DNA of 64,000 bases from Palaemon carinicauda (GCF_036898095.1 NC_090745.1:81716819-81780818), one strand, 5' to 3'. Shown: positions 46,702-57,239, numbered from the stretch's first letter. Made by a program: numbers and translations. The notes: generated by a model from the letters alone, not told the origin.

Positions 46702-48439
46702 ATAAACAAACTGTATGGAAAATGTGATACCCTATAACATATTGGCGCTGATGTAATATGCATTATGAAGAAATTTTGAATGTCAAAATTATATAAATCA
46801 GTGTTATTCGCACTATATATATATGTGCTCATAATAGTAATACGGCAGCGTGACCTTGAGATCAGCTGATGCCAACCGAAAGTAAATTAAAAGTATTTGT
46901 TGATTATTGATATGCTAAAGAAATTGAAAAATAAAATATAAACGTTCTTTTTTTAAACCACAATTAAACACAATAATGTCTAATGAAATATAAAGGCTTA
47001 ATATTGAACTACAATACTGTATGAAGCTTTAAAAATGAACTACCCGTATGCGATTGCGAGAGCGAACACACACACACAAAGAGCTACAACGATTTCGAAT
47101 TATACCTAATGATTAGACGAACTGTATGGAAACTGATTTCCAGTAACATATTGGCGTTGATGTAATATTCATCATGAAGATATTTCTAATAAGTTAAGAA
47201 ATGATAAAAAAAAATATGCCATACGTATGTATGCCATATTTTGATACGGTAGGTAGCGGCACTTTCAGATCAGCTGATCATAACCAAAGGTAAACAAAAT
47301 GTTTAGTACTCGATTGTAAAATGCTTCCAAAATTGATGAATAGAATACAATAATGCATTTATAGAGCATATCACATCCTATGAAACAAGAAAATGGAATA
47401 ATGATAGACAGTAAGAAAATATTGACAAAATATGATCCAGATGATTGCCGGATCATAACGTATCAAAATAAATCTACGGAAACTTCACTTTTCTAGTTCG
47501 ACATACGGCCAACTCGACTTACGACTCATCTCTCTGTCCCTATCTCGGTCGTAAATCGAGCAATACCTGTATTTCAAATAAATTAAGAAATTACAGTATA
47601 TAAACAATATGACAAATTTGAAGATAATTTGTATTCTTCCTAACCCTACAAACCTTAGCTATTTACAGAGGGTTTACCTTTTAGCGCAGCTGAAATGGCG
47701 AGCCATTAGAATTTAACGAGGGTGAATTACCCCCGCACTAGTTAGCGGGGGGTAGGGGAGTGGTAGCTAGCTACCCCTCCCCCCCCTCACACACAGATGA
47801 ATGCTCACTTTCACTTAGAGGTAGGACTTGTCTTGGGGGACAGGGCTGGCGGGCAAATATGTGTAAATAGCTAAGGTTTGTATGGTTAGGAAAAATACAA
47901 ATTATCTTCGAATTTGTCATTTGTTCCGTAACCAAAATACAAACCACGCTATTTACAGAGGGTGACTTACCCCTTAGGTAGGGTGGAAAGTCCCCAGCCA
48001 TACTGGCTTTGGCTTTACCCGGGGACTCAGAATCCGAGTGAGTCGCACTCGAGAAAAGGAGTCCCTGCACCTCACAAGTTCCTTGCTCCGCAAGGAACCA
48101 TGTGGCCTACGTGAGCTTGTGTGTGAAGGAAGAAGTGTGACCCGTCCTAGGCAGTTGACCTGGAGTTCCAGAAGGAACTCTGGGTTAGAACGTTCCCAAT
48201 ACCACCTCGTCAGGGTATGGGGGACGCGACAGTATTGATTCAATACTCGGAACACAAGGAAGCATGGTTTACCTGCAGAGGTTAGAGGTCAGCTATGCAG
48301 AGACCAGGATGCTGCCTCCCCATAGAGGGGATGATGAAGAAAGAAATAAGAGCCAGACATACTTCTTTCGTTCATGCAGACTAAAACCTGATAACAATGC
48401 CCTCAACCTTCTGCTACCTGTCCAAAAAGGAGCCTGAGG

Positions 48440-48660
48440 TTAGACCAGCTGTTGTGTAGCCACCACAGAGCGATAGAAAACGAATCGAGACTCCTGTGGG
48501 TCACGCCCTGCAGGAAGCGGGCTGCGAAGGTCATTAGACGCTTCCAGACTCCAGCTTGTAGCACCTGCGTCACAGAGTAGTATTACTCGAAGGCGAGGGA
48601 CGTTGCGATGTATCCAACATGGTGCTGTAGGGCGACGTGACGGGGGAGGGTCTGGAGACA
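48440..48660 (-). pseudogene. DIRS element 3 tyrosine recombinase C-terminal relic
   Basis: The minus strand reads LQAGVWKRLMTFAARFLQG and then DSFSIALWWLHNSWSN with frame damage. It aligns with the tail of the intact recombinase in element 4 (W..SRVFFRHYAK). In this copy the catalytic HY pair has become RF. Confidence 0.55.
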
Positions 48661-49295
48661 GGTCGAGATGAATGTCCTCGAGTCCGGGCTGAAGAGGTAT
48701 ACTGGTGACTCCCCTGTGTCTTCCTTGTGCTCCCAAATCGGCTGCAACTGAGGACAAACTGCAGCTGTTCCCAGCGCTAACCTCTCGATTCCTTTACTGG
48801 CAAGAAAGAGAAGGTCTTGGGACATCAGATACAGAATGGAGACTCAAAATCTTGAATGAATTGGACCGAAGGGCCGGGACCCCCAGATTCTGAGTCTAGC
48901 CAACAACTCAGGAGCGAACCTGAATGTTGCCTTCCCCTCTTCCTTAGAAAGGGGGAAGTCGTAAGAGACCAAGAAGATTGCTTACACACTGGCCGTGGCC
49001 AGAGTGAGCAGGAGACCCAAGGCGGAATACAATCCGAGGCCTGTCGTAAAGGGTCTTGAGAAGATCTCTTAAAGGACTAAAAGTCCGAGCCATGCTCCAA
49101 GTTGGAGGTCTTCCTCCGACTAGGGCAGGGACGATCGTAGCCTCGCATGAGCGAAGATAGATCCAGCGGGCAGGAAAAAGTTATTCCTTTAAGCCTGAAG
49201 GTCAGGGAAAGGCTGAGCGACAGGCTTCATTGCCGAGAGCGGAAAGGAGTTTCCTCCCGCCGAAAGGCAATAAGACCGTTATTGCTGAAGAGGCC

Positions 49296-49780
49296 TCAAG
49301 GGAAGAGGTATATCTCCCACGGCACCAACCACCTTAGACTCTTCACTTTGCCTGGAAGACCCCTGTGGATGACTATCGCAGATGACGCGACCTCCGTACC
49401 GCGACTGTAGCGGGTTGTCTCTTCTTGAGGAGGAGGCGTAGTGTCTCCAGGCATGAAGCCGAAGCAACGCCCCGGTTCGGGAGAGATGTCGCAGTGTGGT
49501 TGCTTGAGTAGTCTGCGCCGTGGGAGAAGCTCTCCCGGGAGTTCCGTCAGGGGAAGCAGAGGGTCCAGAAACCGTTCTGCGCATAGTCCCAGTGGAGCTC
49601 TCCCATTGAAAGGTTGACAGACAACCTGGTCTTGTTGAGACCCATTGTCCACAGACAAAAAGGAGGGAAGACGCAGGCGTCGAAGTTGTCCCACCATCAC
49701 CGGAATGCATCTTGCCAGAGTCTCGGGGTCTGAGACTGGGGGGAAGAACAGCGGAAGCTTGAGGTTCCAAGCTGTCGCGA
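49296..49780 (-). pseudogene. DIRS element 3 post-RNase-H region and recombinase N-terminal region
   Basis: Minus-strand frame of 134 codons. Its nucleotide sequence is collinear with 27060-27300 of element 2 (for example the segment around GGAATGCATCTTGCCAGAG) and with the same region of element 1 at 15.3-15.8 kb. The protein is only loosely recognisable; the identity rests on collinearity. Confidence 0.5.
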
Positions 49781-50490
49781 TCAGGTCCCCCAGACCAGTA
49801 CTTGCTGGTTACCCAAGGTCAAACACCCCCAGGTACACTCTCTCTACGAGACTCTGCTCGGATAGTCGGAGAGAACATTCCCCTGCCTGGAATGAGAGAG
49901 CCAGTGGTGGTATTGAGAGAATCTCAATCATCCCGGTATCTCTACTGCAAGATGTGAAGGTGTGAAAATGCGACCCCTGCTGGTTAGAATACGCCAGAAT
50001 CATGAAGTCGACGCGCACGGGGCGACTCGGCAGGAGCTGTAGGATCCGTAGAGGGGCCAGACTAAGGCCCCTAAGCCTGCCTGAATGATGGAGGGGTATC
50101 CTTCAGGTCTTGACCATAGGCCTGGACCGGAACATGCCCCCACCTTTCCTTTGACGAGTCCGAGAACAGCATCAAGAATGTGGGGAAAGGACGAGAATAT
50201 CCAATACCATCAAGAGGCTCCATAGGTCAACACCCATTGCAGGTCTAATAGTTCCGCTGGTCCCACAGGGGCCAGGAAGTCCGGTTAAATATTGCCTGAA
50301 GCCACCGGAACTTGGACCGCCCCACATGGAACTTATCCTGAGGCGACCGTTCGGACTATAAACGGGTCAATGAGGAAAGGAGAACTAGGAAACGTTCCAA
50401 GGTAGGGCTGAAAGCTCTGCTTGACTGAGAACAGGTACTGCGACTCTCCTCAGTCTTGCCACAGTCAACTAAAAGGAAGGCTCGGAGGAT

Positions 50491-50610
50491 GTGGTAACAG
50501 AATCTGGCGTCCCCAGGTGGTCACCCATCCAAGTACCGACCAGAACCGACGTTGCTTAACCTCGCTGGACGGACGAGAAGCGGGGTTTCCAACGTGGTAA
50601 GGCCGTTGAC
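50491..50610 (-). rRNA. 5S rRNA-like sequence (probable retrocopy) inside DIRS element 3
   Basis: About 120 bp on the minus strand matching the full length of eukaryotic 5S rRNA in order: CTTACCACGTTG near the 5' end, TCTCGTCCG, then GTTAAGCAACGTCGG (internal promoter box A region) and GGTACTTGGATGGGTGACC (box C region), then CCTGGGGACGCC. I estimate roughly 75-80% identity to animal 5S. Element 2 is collinear on both sides of this position (28040-28110) and lacks it, so it is an insertion into the former RT region. It could be a processed 5S pseudogene or the head of a 5S-derived SINE; no SINE body was seen. Confidence 0.8.
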
Positions 50611-50619
50611 TCAATATCA

Positions 50620-51500
50620 TGGCCAGATACTCCAGATGTTGAGGCAGAGGAAGAGAAGGCTCCAAGCAAAATACCATGAGCCCACACTCATGGTAAGCAT
50701 CCGGAAGCTTGTCCCGGCGTTGAAGAAGGTCGAACCCGAGCCTACCGGAGTTGACCAGCCCTCCAAACAGCAGAGGCGGCGGAAGCCTGCACCTGAGCGG
50801 CCAAGAGGAAGGCATGGAGAGTTCTCTGGGGAAACAAACCTGCTATGCCACGGCGGGATAGCCACACTGCATAAGCAGGAATACTTGCAGTCTAGGCTGA
50901 ATTCGACGAGCACCCTGGAAGATGGATGGAATGGAAACTGAAAGTACCCGTCCTTCCGATCCAGGGTTTAAGGAGTCCTGTCGCCTCGTTACCAGTCTGA
51001 TCGATTCTGCTGGTCTACGCTGGCCGAAGTTTGTTCGACAAACTTGATCAGGGCTGAGAGGTCGACTACGGACATCCCCTCTCAGATCCTTCCTTACAAG
51101 AAAGGATCGACTCAGGAGGCCGGGGGTGAAGCCGTCGATGATCCTAAGGAAGACCTTCGCCTAAGGTATGGATCATTCTGCCCAACCGGGCAACTCTTGC
51201 TGACGCTATGGCATAGAGGTTCAGGGACACTGAATTCGCTGACAGAGACGGCAGGCGCGATATCCTTGGCTGATCACAGAGATTGTGCGGGAATGGGCAT
51301 CAGGAAGCTGTCATTCGGATGAGTAACCTTAAGCATCCTCCCAGCGAAAAAACCTGCAATCCTAGAGTTCGTGAACTCCTTTTAGGACTATGCCCCCCCC
51401 CGGGGGAGTCTCCCGTGCCATCTGTTCCTGACAGGAGGAAACTGCAATTGGACACCTTGTCCCAGTTGTCGTAGCCGATAACTTAGGCCGACATGGTTGA
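50620..51500 (-). pseudogene. DIRS element 3 reverse transcriptase region, decayed
   Basis: Placed by nucleotide collinearity with element 2: the segment 50620-50720 (CCAGATACTCCAGATGTTGA and following) corresponds to 28110-28230. Minus-strand frames such as 50913-50617 are short and do not retain a readable motif C. No start or stop can be assigned. Confidence 0.45.
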
Positions 51501-52149
51501 AAGAAAAGGGCGCTGGAGCCCTGCAGAGTCTGGAAGAAAGCGCCTTGGAGGAGTGAAAACGGAAGTCAATTTCCTCCTCACAGCCGCTGTCTAAGTCTTT
51601 GGCCTTGGGCACAAACAAACTCTTCTCAAGGATGGAAGGGTGTCTGAGGTCGTCGACCTCCACAGCTGAGACACCCGAAGGAAGCCCTCAGTCAGCGCGT
51701 CCAGATGGTACAACATCGAGCTTGTCCGCAAGTTAGATACTTAACGACGAAAGGCCAAGGTGCCTGAGCTCGAGAGGAGGAAAGTACCCATGATCTTCCT
51801 GTGGCTTCCTTGAACCAAACCTCGGGCCGTAACCGAGGAGGGAAAGGACCTGGTAAGCTCCCAGAGGAAGGGGTAAGCAGTCACCCCTTGTCCGATGGAG
51901 AAATCTCGAACGAAAAGCCCCCCCCCGCCAAAACTCCTTCCAGGGAATGACGGGGAAGGGCTAACCCAGGTTCAGGAAAGAGGAGTGTTGCTCAGATCTC
52001 CCTTAAGTTTCTCCTATTCTTGCAAGTGCCATACTCTGCGTTTACGGGGTGAGGCCGTGTTCTGGAAATACGCTCCAGAAGAACTCGCCAGGATGGCCAT
52101 GCTGCGAAAACTCCATTGGGAATCGTGGTCGCAATCGCCCTGGAGCTCG

Positions 52150-52520
52150 CGCGACGGTAATTCAAAGATTTGCGCGTGGGCGAATGTGGAAGCGCCCATG
52201 CGCGGTAACGCAGGAACGCAAACGAAGGTGAGCGAAGGAGCGCAGAAGGAGGGCGAGCGTGGTAGGAAGGGTGAGAGCTGGTGGTCGGCGAGCGATAACC
52301 CATAGACGAGCAATGGATACTGCAAGAAATAAGCCGAAATTTGTGCGAAGAAACACTGTAGGTTCGAGCGACGGAACACCGTCGGTTCGCGCGACGGAAC
52401 ACCATCCGTCCGCGCGATGGAAAACCGTTGGTACGCGCGCGGGCGAACATTGGAGAGCATGGGCGCGGACGCGCATGAGCGTAGACGTGCAGGCACGTGG
52501 GCGTGTGGGCGCGCAATGGT
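52150..52520. repeat. Short GC-rich degenerate repeats
   Basis: Irregular units around CGCGCGACGGAACACC and GGCGAGCG, in the 5' (gag) region of element 3 next to the minisatellite. Comparable in position to the iterated region of elements 1 and 2. Confidence 0.55.
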
Positions 52521-53235
52521 GATCAGCAAGCGCAGGGTCGCGCGATGGTGATCAGCAAGCGATGGTGATCAGCAAGCGCAGGGTCGCGCGATGGTGATCA
52601 GCATGCCAGGGTCGCGCGATGGCGATCAGCATGCGCAGGTGGGCGGCCGCGCGATGGCGAGCAGCATCCGCAGGTGAGCGATCGCGCAATGGCGAGCCGC
52701 ATCCGCAGTTGAGGGTCGCGCGATGGCGAGCAGCATCCGCAGGGTAGGCGATCGTGCGATGGCGATCAGCATGCGCAGGGTCGCGCGATGGCGATCAGCA
52801 TGCGCAGGGTCGCGCGATGGTGATCAGCATCCGCAGGGTCGCGCGATGGCGATCAGCATCCGCAGGGTCGCGCGATGGCGATCAGCATCCGCAGGGTCGC
52901 GCGATGGTGATCAGCATCCGCAGGGTCGCGCGATGGCGATCAGCATCCGCAGGTGGGCGGTCGCGCGATGGCGATCAGCATCCGCAGGTGGGCGGTCGCG
53001 CGATGGCGATCAGCATCCGCAGGTGGGCGGTCGCGCGATGGCGATCAGCATCCGCAGGTAGGCGGTCGCGCGATGGCGATCAGCATCCGCAGTTGAGGGT
53101 CGCGCGATGGCGATCAGCATCCGCAGTTGAGGGTCGCGCGATGGCGATCAGCATCCGCAGTTGAGGGTCGCGCGATGGCGAGCAGCATCCGCAGGTAGGT
53201 GATCGCGCGATGGTGAGCAGCATGTGCAGGTGAGC
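52520..53235. repeat. 29-35 bp GC-rich minisatellite within DIRS element 3
   Basis: More than 20 tandem units of the form GCGCGATGGCGATCAGCATC followed by CGCAGGGTC (29 bp) with variants of 34-35 bp carrying CGCAGGTGGGCGGTC or CGCAGTTGAGGGTC. Groups of identical variants are adjacent, indicating recent unequal exchange. The array gives long plus-strand frames only because the unit lacks stops there; on the coding (minus) strand the unit contains a TGA in one frame. Confidence 0.93.
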
Positions 53236-53299
53236 TAGTAGCTGGAGAACCATGTTCCTTCAGAAGTGTTGGAGAACGTTGGCGTGCCGGCTGTAACAC

Positions 53300-54300
53300 A
53301 CGCGGGCTATCCGGAGATCGCCGAGAGACAGGTGATCGCTGGCGAGCTGATGATCGCTGACGAGCAGAAGGCTACGCGTGGAAGCCTGCGCATAGAAGAA
53401 GAGTCCTTGACCCCGACCTGAACCGAAGTTCTAGATCGCGAGGGCGAACGTGGACGCACAGGGCGCGTAACAGGAACCAACAGGAACAACAGGGATGATC
53501 ATCATGAAAGCGCTGACGAACAGGAGAGCGCTGATGAGCAGGAGAGCGCCTGTGCGCTAACGCTGAGCAGGAGCAGGAGAGAACACAGCAGAAGGGCGCG
53601 CAGGGGAACCCTGACACGCAAGGGAAGAACCCCCGTAGGAGGCAACCCTTTGCCCCGAAGGGATCGTTGTCCGCCGGGAGACTGAGGTCCGTCGGAAGAC
53701 CGCTGTCCATCGGGAAGACCGTTGTCCGTCGGGAAGACCGTTGCCCGTCGGAAGACGAGATCAGACTGCTGTCCATCTGCACCAAGGCGGAAGATCAAGA
53801 AAAAGGAGTTGTAGGCTGCAAACGGAGATTCAAAAAGGCGCCTCAAGCACCCTTATAGGGAGATGAGAGGCCCTTACGACGAGGCGGACGGTGGGCCTTA
53901 CGGCGAGGGAGGCCAACAGCAACAGAAGAATCCTCCGAAGAGGAGTCTCTATGAGTGTACTCGCTCGCGAACGAAAGAGAAACACTTCGTAGAAGAGACT
54001 GGTCAGCCAGTGACCTAAAAGGAGCAATCCTCCGAAGAGGAGCTCCTGCAGTTGCCTAGCCCCTTGAGCGAAACTGCAGGTGTGATCGCTCAGCACCAAG
54101 AGCATAGTCGCACGAAAAAAAGGCAAGAGAAGAACCCCCCAAAAGGGGAAAAACTCAAGCCTGGACAGGAAAAACTTCCCTCGGAAGGAAAGTTACCCGC
54201 CTAAGGAGGCAAGCCTCCTGAGAGTTCTAAAATGAACTGGAGAGCTGTCCGTCATCACGGGAGTACTTCCAGTACAAGGAGACACGCCCCTGGCGAAAAT
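53300..54300 (-). pseudogene. DIRS element 3 5' (gag or ORF1) region, decayed
   Basis: Minus-strand frames 53785-53372 and 53846-53502 contain small iterations, for example of SSDGQRSSDG type from units around GTCCGTCGGGAAGACCG (53680-53750). No conserved domain can be named. Assigned to the element by position between the minisatellite and the 5' terminal repeat. Confidence 0.4.
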
Positions 54301-54309
54301 GATCGACGA

Positions 54310-54406
54310 TAAAACGTAAAAAAAAACGTTTTCCTTTTAAGGAGGCGTTTTTTAGGAAAAAAAAACGTTTTCCTTTTAAGGAGGCGTTTTTTTAGGAAAA
54401 AAAAAA
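54310..54406. repeat. ~47 bp tandem duplication
   Basis: The segment AAACGTTTTCCTTTTAAGGA with GGCGTTTTTTAGG occurs twice in a row. Each unit contains the hairpin-like TCCTTTTAAGGA. Confidence 0.8.
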
Positions 54407-54409
54407 CAC

Positions 54410-55286
54410 GAAACAAAATTGCTCATATTTCATTTATTTTGATTTTCTAAGGATAAATAAAACAACATTAATTATAACATTATTATTACATAGTACCTGG
54501 TAAGATATCTTTTGCCGCGAAAGTTAACCTATAGACAGATGTTAAAATTGGTTAGCGAGTTCGTTATGATCGGCGATGGAACGTACTAAACAAAGTACTG
54601 TAATGGGTTTGGTTGTAGTGACATGTTTGGCAGTAGCATGATATAAAATAGTCTTTATTTAATTTAATTTTTGGTTTCAAAAGTACTATATAAAAGAATT
54701 TCAAACAATTTAGATGAAACGGAGCACAACGCACTACTACTGGATGATAGCGGTAGTCTTGCACACGAAAGCAACAAAGGTGTTCCCATGACGATGCTGT
54801 TCTGTTGATTTTTTTTTTTTGGAAACTTTTCAATATTTCAAATGGCACTGTTGATTTTGATGGTTTTTAATTTAAAGTTTAATGAATAAGGGTTTTTCAC
54901 CATAATCAAACGTAAGTATAAAAATTAATTAGTACAAATATGGAATATTATACATATAGGTGTTGGACAGTTACGCTAGCCTAGCGACAAGTTCACACAA
55001 CAGATGGACAAACCTTAACATTTTTCATCCAAAACTAGTCTTAAAATGTTTGAACAGAAATCTTTCTCTCACATTCTCCCCCCCCCCCCCCTTCTCAGAC
55101 ATCGGGGAACCATCACCCCCCCCCCCATTACAATTAAAAAAACAATAGATTTCCTACGCTTCGCGGTGCTTGACTCGCGGATTTAGAATGCTCCTCGCAG
55201 ATACAGGAAATTTAATTTTTAAAAACTATCGATCGCGTAATTGAGGAATCGCGTAATTAGAACACATGTAATTCGGGACCCTACTG
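54410..55286. mobile_element. Tigger-related non-autonomous element within DIRS element 3
   Basis: Right terminus CAGTAGGGTCCCGAATTACA (minus strand) ending at 55286 and followed by TA. Interior sequence at 54430-54680 is shared with 6600-6960. The left end is not sharply defined. C runs at 55080-55092 and 55117-55125 lie within it. No transposase. Confidence 0.65.
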
Positions 55287-55879
55287 TATATTGAGTAAAT
55301 GAAAAGTAAGCGATTAAGTAAAGACAAAACAAACAATGGCTGCCAAGAGAGGACCAAGACAGAGACGTCTGTCACAGTCCGAGCCAAAAGAGAAAGTGAG
55401 CATTCATCTGTGTGTGAGGGGGGGGGGGGGAGGGGTAGCTAGCTACCACTCCCCTACCCCCCGCTAACTAGCGCGGGGTAATACACCCTCGTTAAATTCT
55501 AATGGCTCGCCATTTCAGCTGCACTAAAAGGTAAACCCTCTGTAAATAGCGTGGTTTGTATTTCGGTTACGGAACAAACACCATTTGTATGTGCGTATCA
55601 TCTGGATACGGTAGCGGGACCTTCAGATCAAGAGCACAGCTGATCACAACCAAATGTTAACAAACAAAAGTTGGTAATTGTTGACTGCAAAAATTTTTCC
55701 AAAATTGAAAAAATAAAATACAAAAAGGATTTATTAGAGCACAAGATATTATGTAACAAGAAAATTAAATAATGATATACAGTAAAAAAATATTGATAAA
55801 ATATGACTTGGATGATTGCCGAATCATAACGCCGCTTAATAAATCTACAGAAATTTCACTTTTTTTGTTCGACATATGT

Positions 55880-56480
55880 CGAAAAAATATTTGTGTTCAC
55901 TTCTGTTGGGTCCCTGCCCATGTTGAGGTGGATGGAATCGAACGAGTAGATATGACAGCTAAGGAAGCTTCAAGGCTGCTTAACCCATCCCCAATAAGTA
56001 CTCTCTACTAAGACCTTAAAAGTAAAATATATTTTCACTTTAAGAATAAGTGGAAGACTCAATGGTCTAAACTGACCACCAATACAATATTGAAATAAAT
56101 CCACTCTTTGATCAAGGAAGACCCCGAAGGCGAAGAATCCCTTTCCGACTTCTTGTTTCTCCTACAGCCATATGTTTCCCACAGGGAGGATGGCCACTAC
56201 CGACATTCCACACAAGGTGGAGGATCTACAGGCACCGCACTCATAAAGGTGTCGCAGGTCTTCGCCGACACTGAGGGGCATTTCAGCATTTTGGAAGGCA
56301 TCACTAACTGTACCACAAACACTCAAAAAGTTAAACTTGTTGGAAAAAGAAAAAGCAAAATGATTAAAGTCTTTAACATTCCCAGCCAAAGAGAACATCC
56401 GCTGGGTTGTCAGTGAGCAAATGGGTTGGGAGGCAGTTGCCGTCCCACTACCAACAGGTGATTATCCTGTCGGTCGTCAA
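55880..56480 (+). pseudogene. Non-LTR retrotransposon RNase H and C-terminal fragment
   Basis: Plus strand. Frame 55772-56011 contains VHFCWVPAHVEVDGIERVDM then TAKEASRL, the C-terminal box of an RNase H domain as in jockey/I-type elements (normally WVPSHVGIxGNExAD; here I-E-R-V-D). Further frames to 56416 contain a histidine/cysteine-poor remnant of the C-terminal region. Fused directly to the broken right end of the Tigger-like element at about 55890. Confidence 0.65.
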
Positions 56481-56955
56481 TACCTTGTTATACGTTTTTC
56501 ATTGCCTTAATCCCAGATTTCTTGTTATTATTCACCAATGTAAGGGATAATGGTTTGCATTTTGTATAGGAACAAATGAAAATTACTATAAATTATTGTG
56601 CGATTACTTTTATCTAAATAAGCAAAACCACAAAATCAGGACCAGCAATGCTATGAAAGGTGTTGATACAGCACTATATAAAACATTGTGGTTATAAACT
56701 GCATACAGTACTTAAAAGGTAAAAAATATTTCACAGTCCAGTGTCATTAGATTATAGATAAGAAAAGGCTTTATGCTGATAACTTTGAGGTTATAAAATC
56801 ATTGTCCAGCACAATACACTACATTGAACAAATTCATTTATAATAAAATTCAGCAAAAATTTTAAATATAACAATATTCTTAAAACATTAATAAAAATAC
56901 TAAAAAAAAAAAAAAAACTTTTTAAAGCCTACATTCGCTAAAAAAGTTTACTTAC
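56481..56955. other. Intron flanking the UQCRC2 exon
   Basis: AT-rich intron downstream of the exon donor site. No repeat or gene recognised; a 14-16 nt A run at about 56904. Confidence 0.5.
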
Positions 56956-57147
56956 ATGTTATCACGGATGATGTCTAAGCCGTACAGGACATGTTCTCGG
57001 CCTGCTTCACACGAGAGAGAACCACCAATTTGTTGTAAAGTACGAGTAATGGTAAATGATGAGGTGTTCTTTGTCCCAAGGCCTACAGAGGATCGTAAGA
57101 TGTGTGATGCTCCAATATTGTTTGCAGTCTCATAACGGGAACCAGCT
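56956..57147 (-). CDS. UQCRC2: Cytochrome b-c1 complex subunit 2 (core protein 2), internal exon, first in window
   Basis: A 192 bp exon encoding AGSRYETANNIGASHILRSS, then LGTKNTSSFTITRTLQQIGG and SLSCEAGREHVLYGLDIIRD. This is the N-terminal M16 domain of complex III core protein 2 (mammalian AGSRYEDFSNLGTTHLLR and SSFKITRGIEAVGGKLSV). The zinc-binding HxxEH of active M16 peptidases is not present at this position, as expected for core 2. Acceptor TTTTAG is followed by AGCTGGT; a start two bases later is also possible. Donor AACAT|GTAAGT, intron from 56955. The mitochondrial targeting sequence and first exons are not in the window. Confidence 0.93.
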
Positions 57148-57149
57148 CT

Positions 57150-57239
57150 AAAATAATAATTGAAATTAATAATTTTTTAAGTAAAAGAATCCTAAAAATA
57201 ATAATTGAAATTAATAATTTTTTAAGTAAAAGAATCCTA
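57150..57239. repeat. ~44 bp tandem duplication next to a UQCRC2 splice acceptor
   Basis: AAAATAATAATTGAAATTAA plus the following ATTTTTTAAGTAAAAGAATCC occurs twice in tandem immediately upstream (in gene orientation) of the exon at 56956-57147, within the branch-point zone. Confidence 0.85.

Larger units (their letters stand above)
44175..47569. mobile_element. Inner copy of the GA-core Tigger-like family, with complete termini
   Basis: Flanked by TA on both sides (44173-44174 and 47570-47571). The left terminus reads CAGGTATTGCTCGACTTATG; the right terminus read on the minus strand is CAGGTATTGCTCGATTTACG. Without the RTE-like insertion it would be about 2.0 kb. Features: three TGACGTCA palindromes in the left half (44444, 44840, 45025), a GA core at 45183-45262, and a conserved block around GCGTGACCTTGAGATCAGCT. 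No transposase; presumably moved by a Tigger transposase in trans. Confidence 0.88.
47608..55577 (-). mobile_element. DIRS-type tyrosine-recombinase retrotransposon, element 3
   Basis: About 8.0 kb, coded on the minus strand. Left terminus ATGACAAATTTG at 47608; right terminus GGAACAA ending 55577. Inverted terminal repeats 47630-47815 and 55390-55565 share the block with GCTAGCTACCCCTCCCC and GCGCAGCTGAAATGGCGAG. The internal complementary region at 47910-47965 reads GAATTTGTCATTTGTTCCG. Coding regions are heavily decayed: recombinase tail 48650-48440, post-RNase-H 49780-49300, RT about 51.5-50.3 kb, gag region beyond. Later additions: a 5S rRNA-like insert (50491-50610), a minisatellite (52.5-53.2 kb) and a Tigger-related element (54.41-55.29 kb). 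Confidence 0.85.
42629..55890. mobile_element. Outer copy of the GA-core Tigger-like family, interrupted twice
   Basis: Starts CAGGTAGTTCTTGACTTACA at 42629 after TA. Own sequence: 42629-44174, 47570-47607 and 55578-55890. It is interrupted by a second copy of the same family (44175-47569) and by DIRS element 3 (47608-55577). The collinearity of 47150-47510 inside the inner copy with 47570-47607 plus 55578-55890 supports this reading. The right end stops after GTTCGACATATGTCG, without the terminal repeat; a non-LTR fragment follows. No transposase is encoded. Confidence 0.75.

Noticed and set aside
52723..53164. Two long plus-strand frames rich in Arg, Ser and Ala
   Set aside because: They come from the 29-35 bp minisatellite, whose unit has no stop on the plus strand; there is no domain and no start context.
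54564..54848. 94-codon minus-strand frame as a small gene
   Set aside because: Lies in a non-coding Tigger-related element shared with 6600-6960, where the frame is not conserved.
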